Positions 30,391 to 39,017 of a DNA stretch of 64,000 nt are shown here, one piece after another. The translations under genes and the position numbers were made by a program. The stretch covers positions 1 through 64,000 of the forward strand of contig NC_015672.1 in assembly GCF_000218625.1 (NCBI RefSeq), given 5' to 3'. The first letter of the stretch is position 1. Each line of letters begins with the position of its first letter. The notes beneath the pieces were generated by a model, which was given only the letters and a program-made list of their open reading frames with translations, did not search any database and had not been told where the DNA came from. The DNA comes from Flexistipes sinusarabici DSM 4947. GTDB taxonomy: Bacteria > Chrysiogenota > Deferribacteres > Deferribacterales > Flexistipitaceae.

Positions 30391-31900
30391 GACCAACCTC
30401 GCTATTAAATAATCGGTCATATTTACTGAAATCAGAATCAACCTTTCTCAATTCAGGAACATCAGGTGACAGACTTACCGGCTTAAGCTCAGGCATCCTG
30501 CTGATTATACTCCTGTAAACAGAGGATATACTCTCAAAATCACTGGCATTGCATGACAATGCATTTTCCAGGGATTTTACTGCCACATCAAACCCCGACT
30601 CCTTAGTCATACTTGCAAGCATTTTTAGTGCTGAAGATTTTTCCCCCGGTGATACTTTATCAAGCCAACTCCTGATAGAACAGGGGAGCATTTTATAAAT
30701 ACCCGTATATTTCAGGGCACCAGGCTTCTTTGAGAGCTGACTGAGATATGGTAACCAATCCATAGATTCCTGTCTCTCTTCTCCATAAAGCCTATTGTGA
30801 ACAACCACCTCCTTCATATTTTTATCAAGCACTTTGATATTGTTATGGCTCTTTACTACTACAGCTCTACCACCTGCAAGGCGTGGAGAGGCTGAATAGG
30901 TGTGTTTACCGTCATTCAATGTAAATTTGCCGTAAGCATCAACTCTTACATGCTCATAACTCTCCGCCTCAAAAACTCTGGTAGGCAGCGGATTGAGTGC
31001 TTTCAAATCCTCTTCAAAAAGACTGGAGATAAATTCCCCTTTACGGTAATGCTCACGCTTCATATCTTTGTCACACCTTACCAGCAGCTCACGGTTGTAC
31101 TCTTCCAAATCTGAAAACTCCGGAACGGGAACAAGAAGATTACGCCTTAAATAACCAACTTTATTCTCTACATTTCCCTTCTCATGACCGGAAGCCGGAT
31201 TGCAGAATGCTGACTCGAATCCGTAATGTTCCCTGAATCTTATAAATGATTCTGTCAAATTACGGTCTTTGCCTTTTAAGATATCTTTAACTACAGGGGA
31301 TAAATTGTCATACCAATGCCTATGGGGGACACCGCCCATATGTTCAAAAATATTTCTCAATCCCTGGGCAAGGCATTCAAAGTTCTCCCCCTTAAAAAGC
31401 TGCAGATAACCGCCATTGCTGTTGGGGAATGATACGCTCAGATAAGAGCCAAAAAACGGTACACCTTTTTCTACAAAGTCAGCCTTACCGAAGTCTATCT
31501 GGGCTTCACCCGCTTTATGCTCTAAAGGTAAGTACGACTGCTTAGGGTTGTAAATCTCCTGCTTCTTCTCTGATACATAACTCGCTACTGTCCGGTAGCT
31601 GCACTCAAAATCAGGATATTTTTCCCTCAATCTGTCAAATACCCTTTTGGCTGTATGCCTTTGTTTGCGCCTTATTCTTCTGTCATCTTCTAACCATCTG
31701 TCTATCTCAGGCTTATACGCATCAAGCTTCGATCCCCTGACTTCCGGTAACGGCAGCTTTACTTCTGTCCAGTTCTCTTTCTCAAGATACTTGTTTACTG
31801 TCTTGCGATCAAAGCCGGTTTCTCTGCATATTTCCGACACATTCTTGCCTTTGTTAAAGTACATATTTCTGATATCTTCAATTTGTAACATACTTAACAT
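30377..31900 (-). CDS. istA: IS21-family transposase IstA
   Basis: The 507-residue DDE transposase begins with a helix-turn-helix (ICRETGFDRKTVNKYLEKENW, about 25-45, split at its turn). It has an rve integrase core: the first Asp is in GEAQIDFGKADF, the second in HRHWYDNLSPVV, and the Glu follows in GHEKGNVENKVGYLRRN. A C-terminal beta domain completes it. The ATG at 31900 is chosen; an ATG three codons later has a better-spaced GAGAGG. It appears intact and overlaps istB. Confidence 0.9.
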   Translation of the reverse strand: MLSMLQIEDIRNMYFNKGKNVSEICRETGFDRKTVNKYLEKENWTEVKLPLPEVRGSKLDAYKPEIDRWLEDDRRIRRKQRHTAKRVFDRLREKYPDFECSYRTVASYVSEKKQEIYNPKQSYLPLEHKAGEAQIDFGKADFVEKGVPFFGSYLSVSFPNSNGGYLQLFKGENFECLAQGLRNIFEHMGGVPHRHWYDNLSPVVKDILKGKDRNLTESFIRFREHYGFESAFCNPASGHEKGNVENKVGYLRRNLLVPVPEFSDLEEYNRELLVRCDKDMKREHYRKGEFISSLFEEDLKALNPLPTRVFEAESYEHVRVDAYGKFTLNDGKHTYSASPRLAGGRAVVVKSHNNIKVLDKNMKEVVVHNRLYGEERQESMDWLPYLSQLSKKPGALKYTGIYKMLPCSIRSWLDKVSPGEKSSALKMLASMTKESGFDVAVKSLENALSCNASDFESISSVYRSIISRMPELKPVSLSPDVPELRKVDSDFSKYDRLFNSEVGHVSN

Positions 31901-32057
31901 CCTCTCTTTTTGCCTCCTGTAAGTTTTTTATAACAACTTACAGGGTTTAGCAGTTGTGAAAATTGTTGCAATTATTTCTTGCAAATTTCGGGAATTCCTG
32001 TTTGCAACTTTCGGGAATTCCTCTTGCAACTTTGTCCATTTTTAGTATGCAACAAAT

Positions 32058-32352
32058 AATCACTGCTTGGAGCATCCATGTTAGCCTGGAGCGTATTGCT
32101 GATGGTACAGGAGGATGAAATATTAAAAGAGCAGGTCATTGCAAATTCTAAGAGGGAGAAATCCAAAAAGAAAGATCGACCAAAATTTATATATTATAGC
32201 CTTTTAGATGGTATTAGCAGAGCATTTATTATGGCTAAGGAAATATTTAGATTTCGAAAACCCAAGCCGCCTAATTTAGCTCCTACAATTGATGAATTGT
32301 TAAATAAACGTTCACTTGGTATGATACTGTGAAAAAAATGGGAGGGTGCCAA
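32058..32352 (+). mobile_element. IS4-like element, 295-bp 3' fragment
   Basis: This stretch repeats the last 295 bases of the IS4-like element (29263-29557), identical as far as I compared by eye. It includes the final 91 or so codons of the transposase and the right inverted repeat. Its right flank, 32353-32363 GATTCAGCTTT, matches the left flank of the MITE/IS4 block. It is therefore the true right boundary of the original insertion, and the complete copy with its own right end lies inside. Confidence 0.9.
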
Positions 32353-32361
32353 GATTCAGCT

Positions 32362-32395
32362 TTGACTTGAATTTTTTGCCAAATATATTTATAGT
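32362..32395 (+). promoter_or_regulatory. Candidate promoter for the 2-oxoacid oxidoreductase operon at the IS border
   Basis: Two overlapping pairs are seen: TTGACT (32362) with TATATT (32384, 16-base spacer), and TTGAAT (32367) with TATAGT (32390, 17-base spacer). Both start within 20 bases of the insertion boundary, so they belong to the host sequence, though part lies in the duplicated target bases. Confidence 0.5.
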
Positions 32396-32428
32396 GCCGG
32401 AGCTTCAGTCGCAGGAATCGGAGGTAGT

Positions 32429-32659
32429 ATGAAAAAAGTTAACATAAATACTGAAAAATGCAAAGGGTGCGGACTATGTATAGATGTCTGCCCAAAAAAT
32501 ATTTTACAATTTTCAAATAGATTTAATGAATCGGGATACAACTATGTCGAATGCATAGACGATGAAAGCTGCATAGTTTGTAAAAGCTGTGCTGTCGTGT
32601 GTCCGGATCTCGTTTTTACACTTAATAAGCCTGCAAAGCAAGGAGCTGGAAATGGCTGA
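32429..32659 (+). CDS. 2-oxoacid:ferredoxin oxidoreductase, delta (ferredoxin) subunit
   Basis: The 76-residue protein has two 4Fe-4S motifs, CKGCGLCIDVCP and CIVCKSCAVVCP, and transfers electrons from the TPP subunit to free ferredoxin. It is the first gene of a four-gene set (delta, alpha, beta, gamma), the order seen in VorDBAC/KorDABC systems. The ATG at 32429 is preceded by GGAGGT. Its end overlaps the alpha start by 8 bases. Confidence 0.9.
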   Translation: MKKVNINTEKCKGCGLCIDVCPKNILQFSNRFNESGYNYVECIDDESCIVCKSCAVVCPDLVFTLNKPAKQGAGNG

Positions 32660-33701
32660 AAAAATACTAATGAAAGGAAATGAAGCAATTGCTGAAGCTG
32701 CCGTTAGAGCTGGATTAAAAGGATACTTTGGCTATCCAATAACCCCTCAGAATGAAATAACAGCATACATGTCAGCAAGGATGCCCGAGCTTGAAAGAGC
32801 TTTTGTGCAGGCAGAAAGTGAAGTAGCAGCTATAAATATGGTTTATGGAGCAGCATCAACCGGTGAGCGCTGTATGACTACGTCATCAAGCCCCGGTATA
32901 GCTCTTATGCAGGAAGGTATTTCCTACATGTGTGGAGCAGAAGTTCCTGCTGTTATTGTGAATATTACCAGAGGCGGCCCCGGACTGGGAAATATCGGCC
33001 CCAGTCAGTGCGATTACAATCAGGCCACACGGGGCGGCGGTAACGGTGATTATGACCTGATTGTTTACGCTCCTCATACAGTACAGGAGGCTGTGGATTT
33101 GACATACAGATCCTTTGAGATATCCGAAAAATACAGAAACCCTGTAATAATTCTGGGTGACGGTGCATTGGGACAGATGGCGGAAACGGTTATTTTACCG
33201 CCTTTTAAGGAAAAAGGAGAAACTGATGAAGGCTGGGAGTTAACCGGCGCAAAATCAAGGGACCCCCGCTCTGTTAAATCGTTAAGACTGGCCGAGGGTA
33301 CACTGCTGGAGCACAACCTTCATTTGGAAAAGAAGTTTAAGCTTATAAGCAGAAATGAAACAGAGTACAGTTACGAGGAAGGCGCATATGATGTCCTTGT
33401 GGTGGCTTTTGGAACAGCTGCAAGGGTTGCCAAAACAGCTCTGAAAAATTTGAAAGAAAAGGGGGATAATGTTGGACTGTTCAGACCTGTGACTGTTCAT
33501 CCATTCCCATATGAAGAGCTTCGACATGCTGCATCCCAATCGAAAAAAATACTGGTTGTTGAAATGAACAGAGGGCAGATGCTTTTTGACGTAAGATTAT
33601 CTGTTCAGAATGATGAGAAGATAGATTTTGCAGGCAAGCCGGGCGGGGAAACATTCAGCTCTGAGGAAATTGAAAATAAAATACTTTCCTGCCTGAAATA
33701 A
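32652..33701 (+). CDS. vorB: 2-oxoacid:ferredoxin oxidoreductase, alpha subunit (VorB/KorA type)
   Basis: The alpha subunit of a ferredoxin-dependent 2-oxoacid oxidoreductase: oxidative decarboxylation to acyl-CoA or the reverse carboxylation. KGNEAIAEAAVRAG, GYPITPQNEI, QAESEVAAINMVYGA and TSSSPGIALMQEGISY are typical of the VorB (2-oxoisovalerate) and KorA (2-oxoglutarate) group. Substrate cannot be decided by eye. I chose the ATG at 32652 because AAGGAG lies upstream; this gives 349 residues. Confidence 0.88.
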   Translation: MAEKILMKGNEAIAEAAVRAGLKGYFGYPITPQNEITAYMSARMPELERAFVQAESEVAAINMVYGAASTGERCMTTSSSPGIALMQEGISYMCGAEVPAVIVNITRGGPGLGNIGPSQCDYNQATRGGGNGDYDLIVYAPHTVQEAVDLTYRSFEISEKYRNPVIILGDGALGQMAETVILPPFKEKGETDEGWELTGAKSRDPRSVKSLRLAEGTLLEHNLHLEKKFKLISRNETEYSYEEGAYDVLVVAFGTAARVAKTALKNLKEKGDNVGLFRPVTVHPFPYEELRHAASQSKKILVVEMNRGQMLFDVRLSVQNDEKIDFAGKPGGETFSSEEIENKILSCLK

Positions 33702-33710
33702 GGAGGCGTT

Positions 33711-34457
33711 ATGACAGTTGCTTTTAAGAAGCCTGAAAGTCTTCTTGATGCGAAGACAATATACTGTCCGGGATGCGGGCATGGTGTAATACATAGACTG
33801 GTTGGCGAAACTCTGGACGAGCTTGATCTCAGGGGAAAAACAGTCGGGGTTGCGCCGGTTGGCTGTGCGGTTCTGCTTTACGACTATTTCAATACGGATA
33901 TCATTGAAGCCCCCCACGGAAGGGCTCCGGCCCTTGCCACAGGAATTAAAAGGGTGAAAAGCGATTTGACTGTTTTCAGCTATCAGGGAGACGGAGACCT
34001 TGCATCCATAGGCATGGGTGAAATAGTGCATGCGGCCGGAAGAGGTGAAAATATAACGATTATTTTTGTAAATAACGCCAATTACGGCATGACGGGCGGG
34101 CAGATGGCACCGACGACATTGCCCGAACAGGTTACCACAACAACTCCGAAAGGAAGAAAGACAGCTACTGACGGGTTCCCCTTTAAAATGGCTGAGCTTA
34201 TAGCTGGCCTTGATGCCCCTGTTTTTTCAGCAAGGGTGAAGATTACTGACCCGAAAAATATTAACAAAGCTAAAAAAGCTATTAAATATGCCTTTGGTCT
34301 TCAAAAGGAAAACAAAGGGTTTTCTTTTGTTGAAATACTTTCTGCATGTCCCACCAACTGGGGTAAAACACCTGCTGAAGCCGTTAAGTGGGTGGGCGAT
34401 GCTATGGAAAGTTATTACCCGCTCGGAGTATTTAAAGATATCGGGGGGGAAGAATAA
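33711..34457 (+). CDS. 2-oxoacid:ferredoxin oxidoreductase, beta (TPP-binding) subunit
   Basis: The 248-residue beta subunit binds thiamine diphosphate and one Fe-S cluster. YCPGCGHGVIHRL gives the cluster cysteines. The TPP/Mg motif is GDGDLASIGMGEIVHAA through NNANYGMTGGQ. The ATG at 33711 has AGGAGG upstream; the stop overlaps the gamma ATG by one base. Its need for TPP fits the thiamine operon encoded 1 kb downstream. Confidence 0.9.
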   Translation: MTVAFKKPESLLDAKTIYCPGCGHGVIHRLVGETLDELDLRGKTVGVAPVGCAVLLYDYFNTDIIEAPHGRAPALATGIKRVKSDLTVFSYQGDGDLASIGMGEIVHAAGRGENITIIFVNNANYGMTGGQMAPTTLPEQVTTTTPKGRKTATDGFPFKMAELIAGLDAPVFSARVKITDPKNINKAKKAIKYAFGLQKENKGFSFVEILSACPTNWGKTPAEAVKWVGDAMESYYPLGVFKDIGGEE

Positions 34458-35002
34458 TGTATTTTGACTGTATAATGGCCGGTCACGGCGGACAGGGGAT
34501 ATTAAGTGCGGGTATGATTCTGGCACATATGGCAGTTCACAGCGACCTGCATGTGACATGGTTTCCGTCTTACGGAGCCGAACAAAGGGGCGGTACGGCA
34601 AACTGTGCTGTTGTGATTTCCAGTGAGGAAATAGGCTCTCCGATAATATCCAACCCTCTTTACGGACTTATTATGAACTACCCTTCTCTTGTTAAGTTTC
34701 AACCTAAATTCAAAAAAAACGCCAAAGCGGTGGTTGACTTATCTCTGGTTTCGGAAGAATATTTAACCAGAGAGGATGTTACCTTTTATGGAATAAATGC
34801 TACTAAAACTGCTAATGAGCTGGGCAGTCCGAAAATTTCAAATATGGTGATGATAGGAGGTCTCTTGAAGGTCTCAAAGCTTTTTGATATTGATGTTGCC
34901 AAAGATATGCTGAAAAGTGCATTGAGCAAAAGACATCATGATCTTCTTCCGCTAAACAGGGAAGCCCTCCAGAAAGGTTTTGACGGTATAAAAGAGGTGT
35001 AG
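34457..35002 (+). CDS. 2-oxoacid:ferredoxin oxidoreductase, gamma subunit
   Basis: The 181-residue gamma subunit has the family start GHGGQGILSAGMILA and the WFPSYGAEQRGGTANC segment near residues 34-50, which contacts CoA in related enzymes. It completes the delta-alpha-beta-gamma set and overlaps the beta gene by one base. Acylphosphatase follows after 3 bases. Confidence 0.9.
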   Translation: MYFDCIMAGHGGQGILSAGMILAHMAVHSDLHVTWFPSYGAEQRGGTANCAVVISSEEIGSPIISNPLYGLIMNYPSLVKFQPKFKKNAKAVVDLSLVSEEYLTREDVTFYGINATKTANELGSPKISNMVMIGGLLKVSKLFDIDVAKDMLKSALSKRHHDLLPLNREALQKGFDGIKEV

Positions 35003-35005
35003 TAT

Positions 35006-35278
35006 ATGCCGAGATACGAGATTATTGTTAAGGGCAGAGTACAGGGGGTTGGTTTTAGAGCTTTTACTGAAAGTATAGCTGATAAACTGGGAATTAAAGG
35101 CTATGTAAAAAACCTGCCTGACGGAACGGTTGAAGTAGTTGCTGAAGGGGATGAGCGAGCATTGAAAGAATTATGTAGCAGTCTGAAAGCCGGCCCGAGT
35201 ATGGCGTATGTAGATGATCTTGACATTATTGAAAAGGAATACACAGGTGAATTCAGGGGTTTTTCGGTTAAATTCTGA
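35006..35278 (+). CDS. Acylphosphatase
   Basis: This 90-residue protein hydrolyses acyl phosphates. It has the signature VKGRVQGVGFRAF (catalytic Arg in GVGFR at about residue 19) and the second motif GYVKNLPDGTVEVVAEG with the catalytic Asn near 37. It is cotranscribed with the oxidoreductase genes; the functional reason is not obvious. Confidence 0.93.
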   Translation: MPRYEIIVKGRVQGVGFRAFTESIADKLGIKGYVKNLPDGTVEVVAEGDERALKELCSSLKAGPSMAYVDDLDIIEKEYTGEFRGFSVKF

Positions 35279-35326
35279 TTTTACCTTTAAAAAATATATT
35301 TATATATTATAATAAATTAAATATAG

Positions 35327-35405
35327 GAAACCGTGGGGGTGCTCATTCTGGGCTGAGAAAATACCCCTCGAACCTGATCGGGTAATTCCGGCGCAGGGAA
35401 CGGGT
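35327..35405 (+). promoter_or_regulatory. TPP riboswitch (thi box)
   Basis: The conserved TPP aptamer parts are present in order: ACCGTGGGGGTGC, GGGCTGAGAAAATACCCC, GAACCTGATCGGGTAATTCC and GGCGCAGGGAA. It sits directly upstream of thiC with a terminator-like stem in between. Thiamine diphosphate binding would therefore turn off thiC-thiE-thiL. Confidence 0.95.
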
Positions 35406-35418
35406 GAGTTTACAGCAA

Positions 35419-35453
35419 AACCATCTGGCGCGTCGGTGTCAGGTGGTTTTTTT
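35419..35453 (+). terminator. Riboswitch expression-platform terminator
   Basis: The stem AACCATCTG / CAGGTGGTT (one G-U pair) is followed by a run of seven T, between the TPP aptamer and thiC. This suggests control by transcription termination. Confidence 0.85.
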
Positions 35454-35487
35454 GTTTTAATATGCAATAAAACAGAGGAGATTGCTT

Positions 35488-36753
35488 ATGACACAACTGG
35501 AAGCTGCAAAAAAGGGCAGAATTACACCTGAAATGGAGATTGCCGCTAAACATGAAGGCCTGGCTGCTGAGGAAATTAGAAAGAAAATAGCCGAAGGCGT
35601 GGCCGTAATCCCCAAAAATATAAACCATGATTTTAAGAACATTATGGCTATAGGTAAGGGTTTAAAAACAAAGATAAATGCCAATATCGGCACAAGTGGT
35701 GACTGCCCTTCCATAGAGAGAGAGGAGCGAAAACTTGAGGTTGCCCTGAAATACGGTACTGACAGTGTGATGGATCTTTCAACGGGCGGTGATCTCAATG
35801 AAGCCAGGTTGGGTATACTTGAAAAATCCACTGTGATGGTGGGTGCGGTGCCTCTTTATGCAGTGGCTGCAAAAATGGCGGATGAAGATATTCCAACCCA
35901 CAGGATGGACGGTGAAGAACTTCTCAAATCGATAGATGAGCAATGCCGGCAGGGGATAGATTACATAACGGTTCACTGTGGTGTTACAAAAGAATCTGTA
36001 AAAAGGATGGATGCAAGTGACAGGGTTTGCGGCATTGTCAGCCGGGGGGGTTCAATTCTCGCTGACTGGATAAGGAAAAACGGTAAAGAAAATCCGTTAT
36101 ATGAATATTTTGACGAGCTGCTTGAAATTGCTTACAAATATGATGTTACATTGAGTCTTGGTGACGGCTTCAGGCCGGGCTCAATAGCGGATGCTACAGA
36201 CAGACCCCAGATTGATGAATTAATTATTTTGGGTGAGCTTTCCAAAAGGGCTTATGAAAAAAATGTTCAGATAATAATCGAAGGTCCGGGCCATGTCCCC
36301 CTTGACCAAATTGAAACTAATATGAAATTGCAAAAAAGTCTGTGCAATGATGCTCCTTTTTATATCCTGGGGCCACTGCCCACGGATATTGCACCGGGAT
36401 ATGACCATATAACCAGTGCTGTTGGTGGGGCAATTGCTGCATCCGCCGGAGCTGATTTTCTGTGTTACGTTACGCCCGCCGAGCACCTCTGTCTGCCGGA
36501 TGAAGATGATGTCAGGGAAGGTGTCATTGCTTCTAAAATAGCTGCCCATATCGCTGATATTTCAAAAGGTGTGAAAGGGGCTTTGCAGAGGGATATTAAA
36601 ATGAGCGAATACAGAAAGAATCTGGATTGGGAAGGTATGTTTAAAACTTCGGTAGATCCTGAAAAAGCCAGATCCAGATTCAGACAGAATATGGATATCA
36701 ATTCATGTACAATGTGTGGTAAATTATGTGCAGTAAAAATAGATCAGAAGTAG
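35488..36753 (+). CDS. thiC: Phosphomethylpyrimidine synthase ThiC
   Basis: ThiC is a radical SAM enzyme that rearranges AIR into HMP phosphate for thiamine. The C-terminal cluster motif is CTMCGKLCAVK, and the family segments DLSTGGDL, HCGVTKE, SRGGS, DGFRPGS, EGPGHVPLD and LGPLPTDIAPGYDHI are present. The 421-residue length is the short anaerobe-type form. The ATG at 35488 has GAGGAG 7 bases upstream; an upstream TTG at 35482 is unlikely. It is controlled by the TPP riboswitch. Confidence 0.96.
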   Translation: MTQLEAAKKGRITPEMEIAAKHEGLAAEEIRKKIAEGVAVIPKNINHDFKNIMAIGKGLKTKINANIGTSGDCPSIEREERKLEVALKYGTDSVMDLSTGGDLNEARLGILEKSTVMVGAVPLYAVAAKMADEDIPTHRMDGEELLKSIDEQCRQGIDYITVHCGVTKESVKRMDASDRVCGIVSRGGSILADWIRKNGKENPLYEYFDELLEIAYKYDVTLSLGDGFRPGSIADATDRPQIDELIILGELSKRAYEKNVQIIIEGPGHVPLDQIETNMKLQKSLCNDAPFYILGPLPTDIAPGYDHITSAVGGAIAASAGADFLCYVTPAEHLCLPDEDDVREGVIASKIAAHIADISKGVKGALQRDIKMSEYRKNLDWEGMFKTSVDPEKARSRFRQNMDINSCTMCGKLCAVKIDQK

Positions 36754-37370
36754 CAGATTTCCTAAAACTTTATCTTATTTTTGAGAGCTCCATGCTCAAG
36801 CTTCCCCTTGATGAATTTATGGAGCAGGTGATTAAAGGGGGGATAACTGCTTTTCAGCTTCGGGATAAAAATGTACCGGCACGCAAAAGAGTGGAAAACG
36901 GGAAAAAAGCTGCAGAATTTTGCAAAGTTAACAATATTCCCTTTATTGTGAATGACAGACTTGATATAGCCAGGATATTGACAGCAGACGGGGTGCATCT
37001 GGGAGATAAGGACATACCGCTTGATATTGCCGGGAATAAGTTCGGTGAATTTTTTTACGGATATTCATGTAACAACTCCGATGATGTTAAGCATGCTGCT
37101 TCGTGCAATGCCGCATATATCGGTATAGGGCCTATCTTCGATACTTCAACCAAAAGGGATTTAAGGGAGATTCTGGATAAGGGGAAAATAAGGGAATTAG
37201 CTTTTGCGGCAGATATTCCGTCGGTGGGTATAGGCGGCATTAACAAAACAAATGTGGATTCGCTGAAAAATACCGGTTTAAACGGTATTGCCGTTGTTTC
37301 TGCCATATGTGCGTCTGAAAATCCTTATCGGGAAACGCGAATACTCAGAGAGCTTGTTGAGGATTTATGA
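36726..37370 (+). CDS. thiE: Thiamine-phosphate synthase ThiE
   Basis: ThiE couples HMP diphosphate with THZ phosphate. The TIM-barrel motifs are present: GITAFQLRDKN, FIVNDRLDIARILTADGVHLGDKD, YIGIGPIFDTSTK and SVGIGGINKTNVDSL. The product is 214 residues if it starts at the ATG inside thiC (28-base overlap). The true start could be slightly downstream. The stop overlaps the thiL ATG. Confidence 0.92.
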   Translation: MCSKNRSEVADFLKLYLIFESSMLKLPLDEFMEQVIKGGITAFQLRDKNVPARKRVENGKKAAEFCKVNNIPFIVNDRLDIARILTADGVHLGDKDIPLDIAGNKFGEFFYGYSCNNSDDVKHAASCNAAYIGIGPIFDTSTKRDLREILDKGKIRELAFAADIPSVGIGGINKTNVDSLKNTGLNGIAVVSAICASENPYRETRILRELVEDL

Positions 37371-38278
37371 AAGAGTTTGAATTTATTAAATTATTGAAGG
37401 AAAAATGTAAGGGATGTGGTTCAACGCCGGGGATCGGGGATGATGCTGCGCTTTTCGATAATTTTCTTGTGGCAAAGGATATTGTTTGTGAGGGGATACA
37501 CTTCTTAAAAGCCACTCCAGCGGAACATGTTGTTTTGAAGGTATTTTCAGCAAATATCAGCGACATTGCCGCTATGGGGGGAACTCCAAAATATGTTCTG
37601 CTGGGAATTGCTGTCCCCAAAGCAAGGGAAGGTGAGAAAAAGAATATAATCGAGGCAATAAAAAAATCAGCCGGTCTGTATGATGTTGAGGTTATTGGAG
37701 GAGACACCGCCTCTGCCTCAAATGATCTTTTTGTTTCATTGACCGTTATAGGTAAAAAGGGGCGTTTTTTACTCTCCAGAAGCGGAGCGGGGAAAGGTGA
37801 AAGAGTATATCTTTCCAGACCGCTGGGGCTGGCACGTATTTCCCTTGAAAAAGAACTCGGTGCCGATTTTGATATTGATGCTTTTAAACACTATAAAATG
37901 ATGGCAGAGAAGGAACTTGGAGAAGTTCTGGGTAATGTGGGTACTGTTACAAGCTGTATAGATATAAGCGACGGGCTTGGCAGGGATGCTTCTCATTTGA
38001 GCGAAGAAAGCGGTGTGAAAATAGTTATAGAAGAAAAGCGGCTTCCGTTTTCACATCTTAAGCAGTTTGATGTGGATAAAGTTGATTATTTCATTAATTC
38101 CGGAGAAGAATTTGCCCTTCTTTTTACAGCAAAAAAGGAACACGCCGTTGATAGCTATCTCAAAGATAACGGATTTGAAGTGCACGATATTGGTTACACG
38201 CAAAAAGGCTCCGGTGTATTTCTGTCCAACGGAGCGAAACGGATAAGCATATCATCAAAAGGTTATGAGCACAAATAA
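37367..38278 (+). CDS. thiL: Thiamine-monophosphate kinase ThiL
   Basis: ThiL phosphorylates thiamine phosphate to the active diphosphate, closing the operon's pathway. Family motifs are GIGDDAALFD at the N-terminus, SDIAAMGGTPKY, VIGGDTASASNDL and CIDISDGLGRDASHL. The 303-residue length is normal. It overlaps thiE by 4 bases. The product feeds the TPP-dependent oxidoreductase encoded upstream. Confidence 0.94.
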   Translation: MKEFEFIKLLKEKCKGCGSTPGIGDDAALFDNFLVAKDIVCEGIHFLKATPAEHVVLKVFSANISDIAAMGGTPKYVLLGIAVPKAREGEKKNIIEAIKKSAGLYDVEVIGGDTASASNDLFVSLTVIGKKGRFLLSRSGAGKGERVYLSRPLGLARISLEKELGADFDIDAFKHYKMMAEKELGEVLGNVGTVTSCIDISDGLGRDASHLSEESGVKIVIEEKRLPFSHLKQFDVDKVDYFINSGEEFALLFTAKKEHAVDSYLKDNGFEVHDIGYTQKGSGVFLSNGAKRISISSKGYEHK

Positions 38279-38902
38279 TTAAATTTTATCAAGAATTTTT
38301 ACCGGTATCTTCCCTTCCAGCTTATCTTTAAACAGTGAAGCGTCACTTTCTGAGCCGACAATAGCACCGTAGTGCATGGGGATAGCCAGTTTTGGGTTGA
38401 TTGCAAGGGCTGCTTCTACAGCTTCTTCAGCCGTCATAACATATGTGCCGCTTACAGGGATAAAAGCTATATCTATATCGTCTAAATTTTTCATTTCAGG
38501 GATAAAGTCCGTATCCCCGGCCAGATAATATTTGGTGCCGTCCAAATCAAAGATAAAGCCCAGCCAGTTATTCTCTTTGGGGTGAAAGTCTTTCCCGATA
38601 TTGTAAGCGTGCACTGCTTCAATGTTTATCCCCTTTATTTCAACGCTGTCACCGGGTTTCATTGCCGTAACACTGCCGTTAATTTTACTTTTACAATCTT
38701 GTGAAGCGGCAATTTCCGTATCATTTTTTAACAGTTTGGCAATGTCATCAGGACTGCAGTGATCATGATGTGAATGAGTAACCAAAATAATATCAGCCTT
38801 GCTTTTAGCAGTCAGTTGAAAAGGATCCGTAAAAATATTTACATTCTTTCCTCTGATTTCAAAAGTATCGTGCCCATGCCAAATAATGTTTTCAACTGTC
38901 AT
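38279..38902 (-). CDS. Metallo-beta-lactamase-fold metal-dependent hydrolase (UPF0173-like)
   Basis: This 207-residue protein has the metal motif VTHSHHDHC near residue 43, AGDTDFIPEM with a metal-binding Asp, and the terminal AIPMHYGAIVG. It is of the small UPF0173/YtkL type, whose substrate is unknown. The ATG at 38902 has AGGAGG 6 bases upstream. It converges on thiL with no spacer. Confidence 0.87.
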   Translation of the reverse strand: MTVENIIWHGHDTFEIRGKNVNIFTDPFQLTAKSKADIILVTHSHHDHCSPDDIAKLLKNDTEIAASQDCKSKINGSVTAMKPGDSVEIKGINIEAVHAYNIGKDFHPKENNWLGFIFDLDGTKYYLAGDTDFIPEMKNLDDIDIAFIPVSGTYVMTAEEAVEAALAINPKLAIPMHYGAIVGSESDASLFKDKLEGKIPVKILDKI

Positions 38903-39017
38903 ATGAACCTCCTGCAAATTTATGGGGCAAATACTGCAAACTTTAAAGACTAATTAAACAATTACAACTAATAATAAAATTTAATATGAAAATTTCAAGG
39001 ATTTACTCGTTGTTGAG

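Larger units (their letters stand above)
29559..32054 (-). mobile_element. IS21-family insertion sequence (istA-istB)
   Basis: The element has TG...CA termini. Each end carries repeated TTGCAA-N-GAATTCCC-like units: two at the left (29564-29606) and three at the right (31979-32035), the multiple terminal repeats typical of IS21. istA and istB read on the minus strand and overlap by 14 bases. AAT flanks both sides (29556-29558, 32055-32057), a possible short target duplication. istB is broken by a small hairpin insertion, so this copy is probably inactive unless complemented. Confidence 0.85.
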
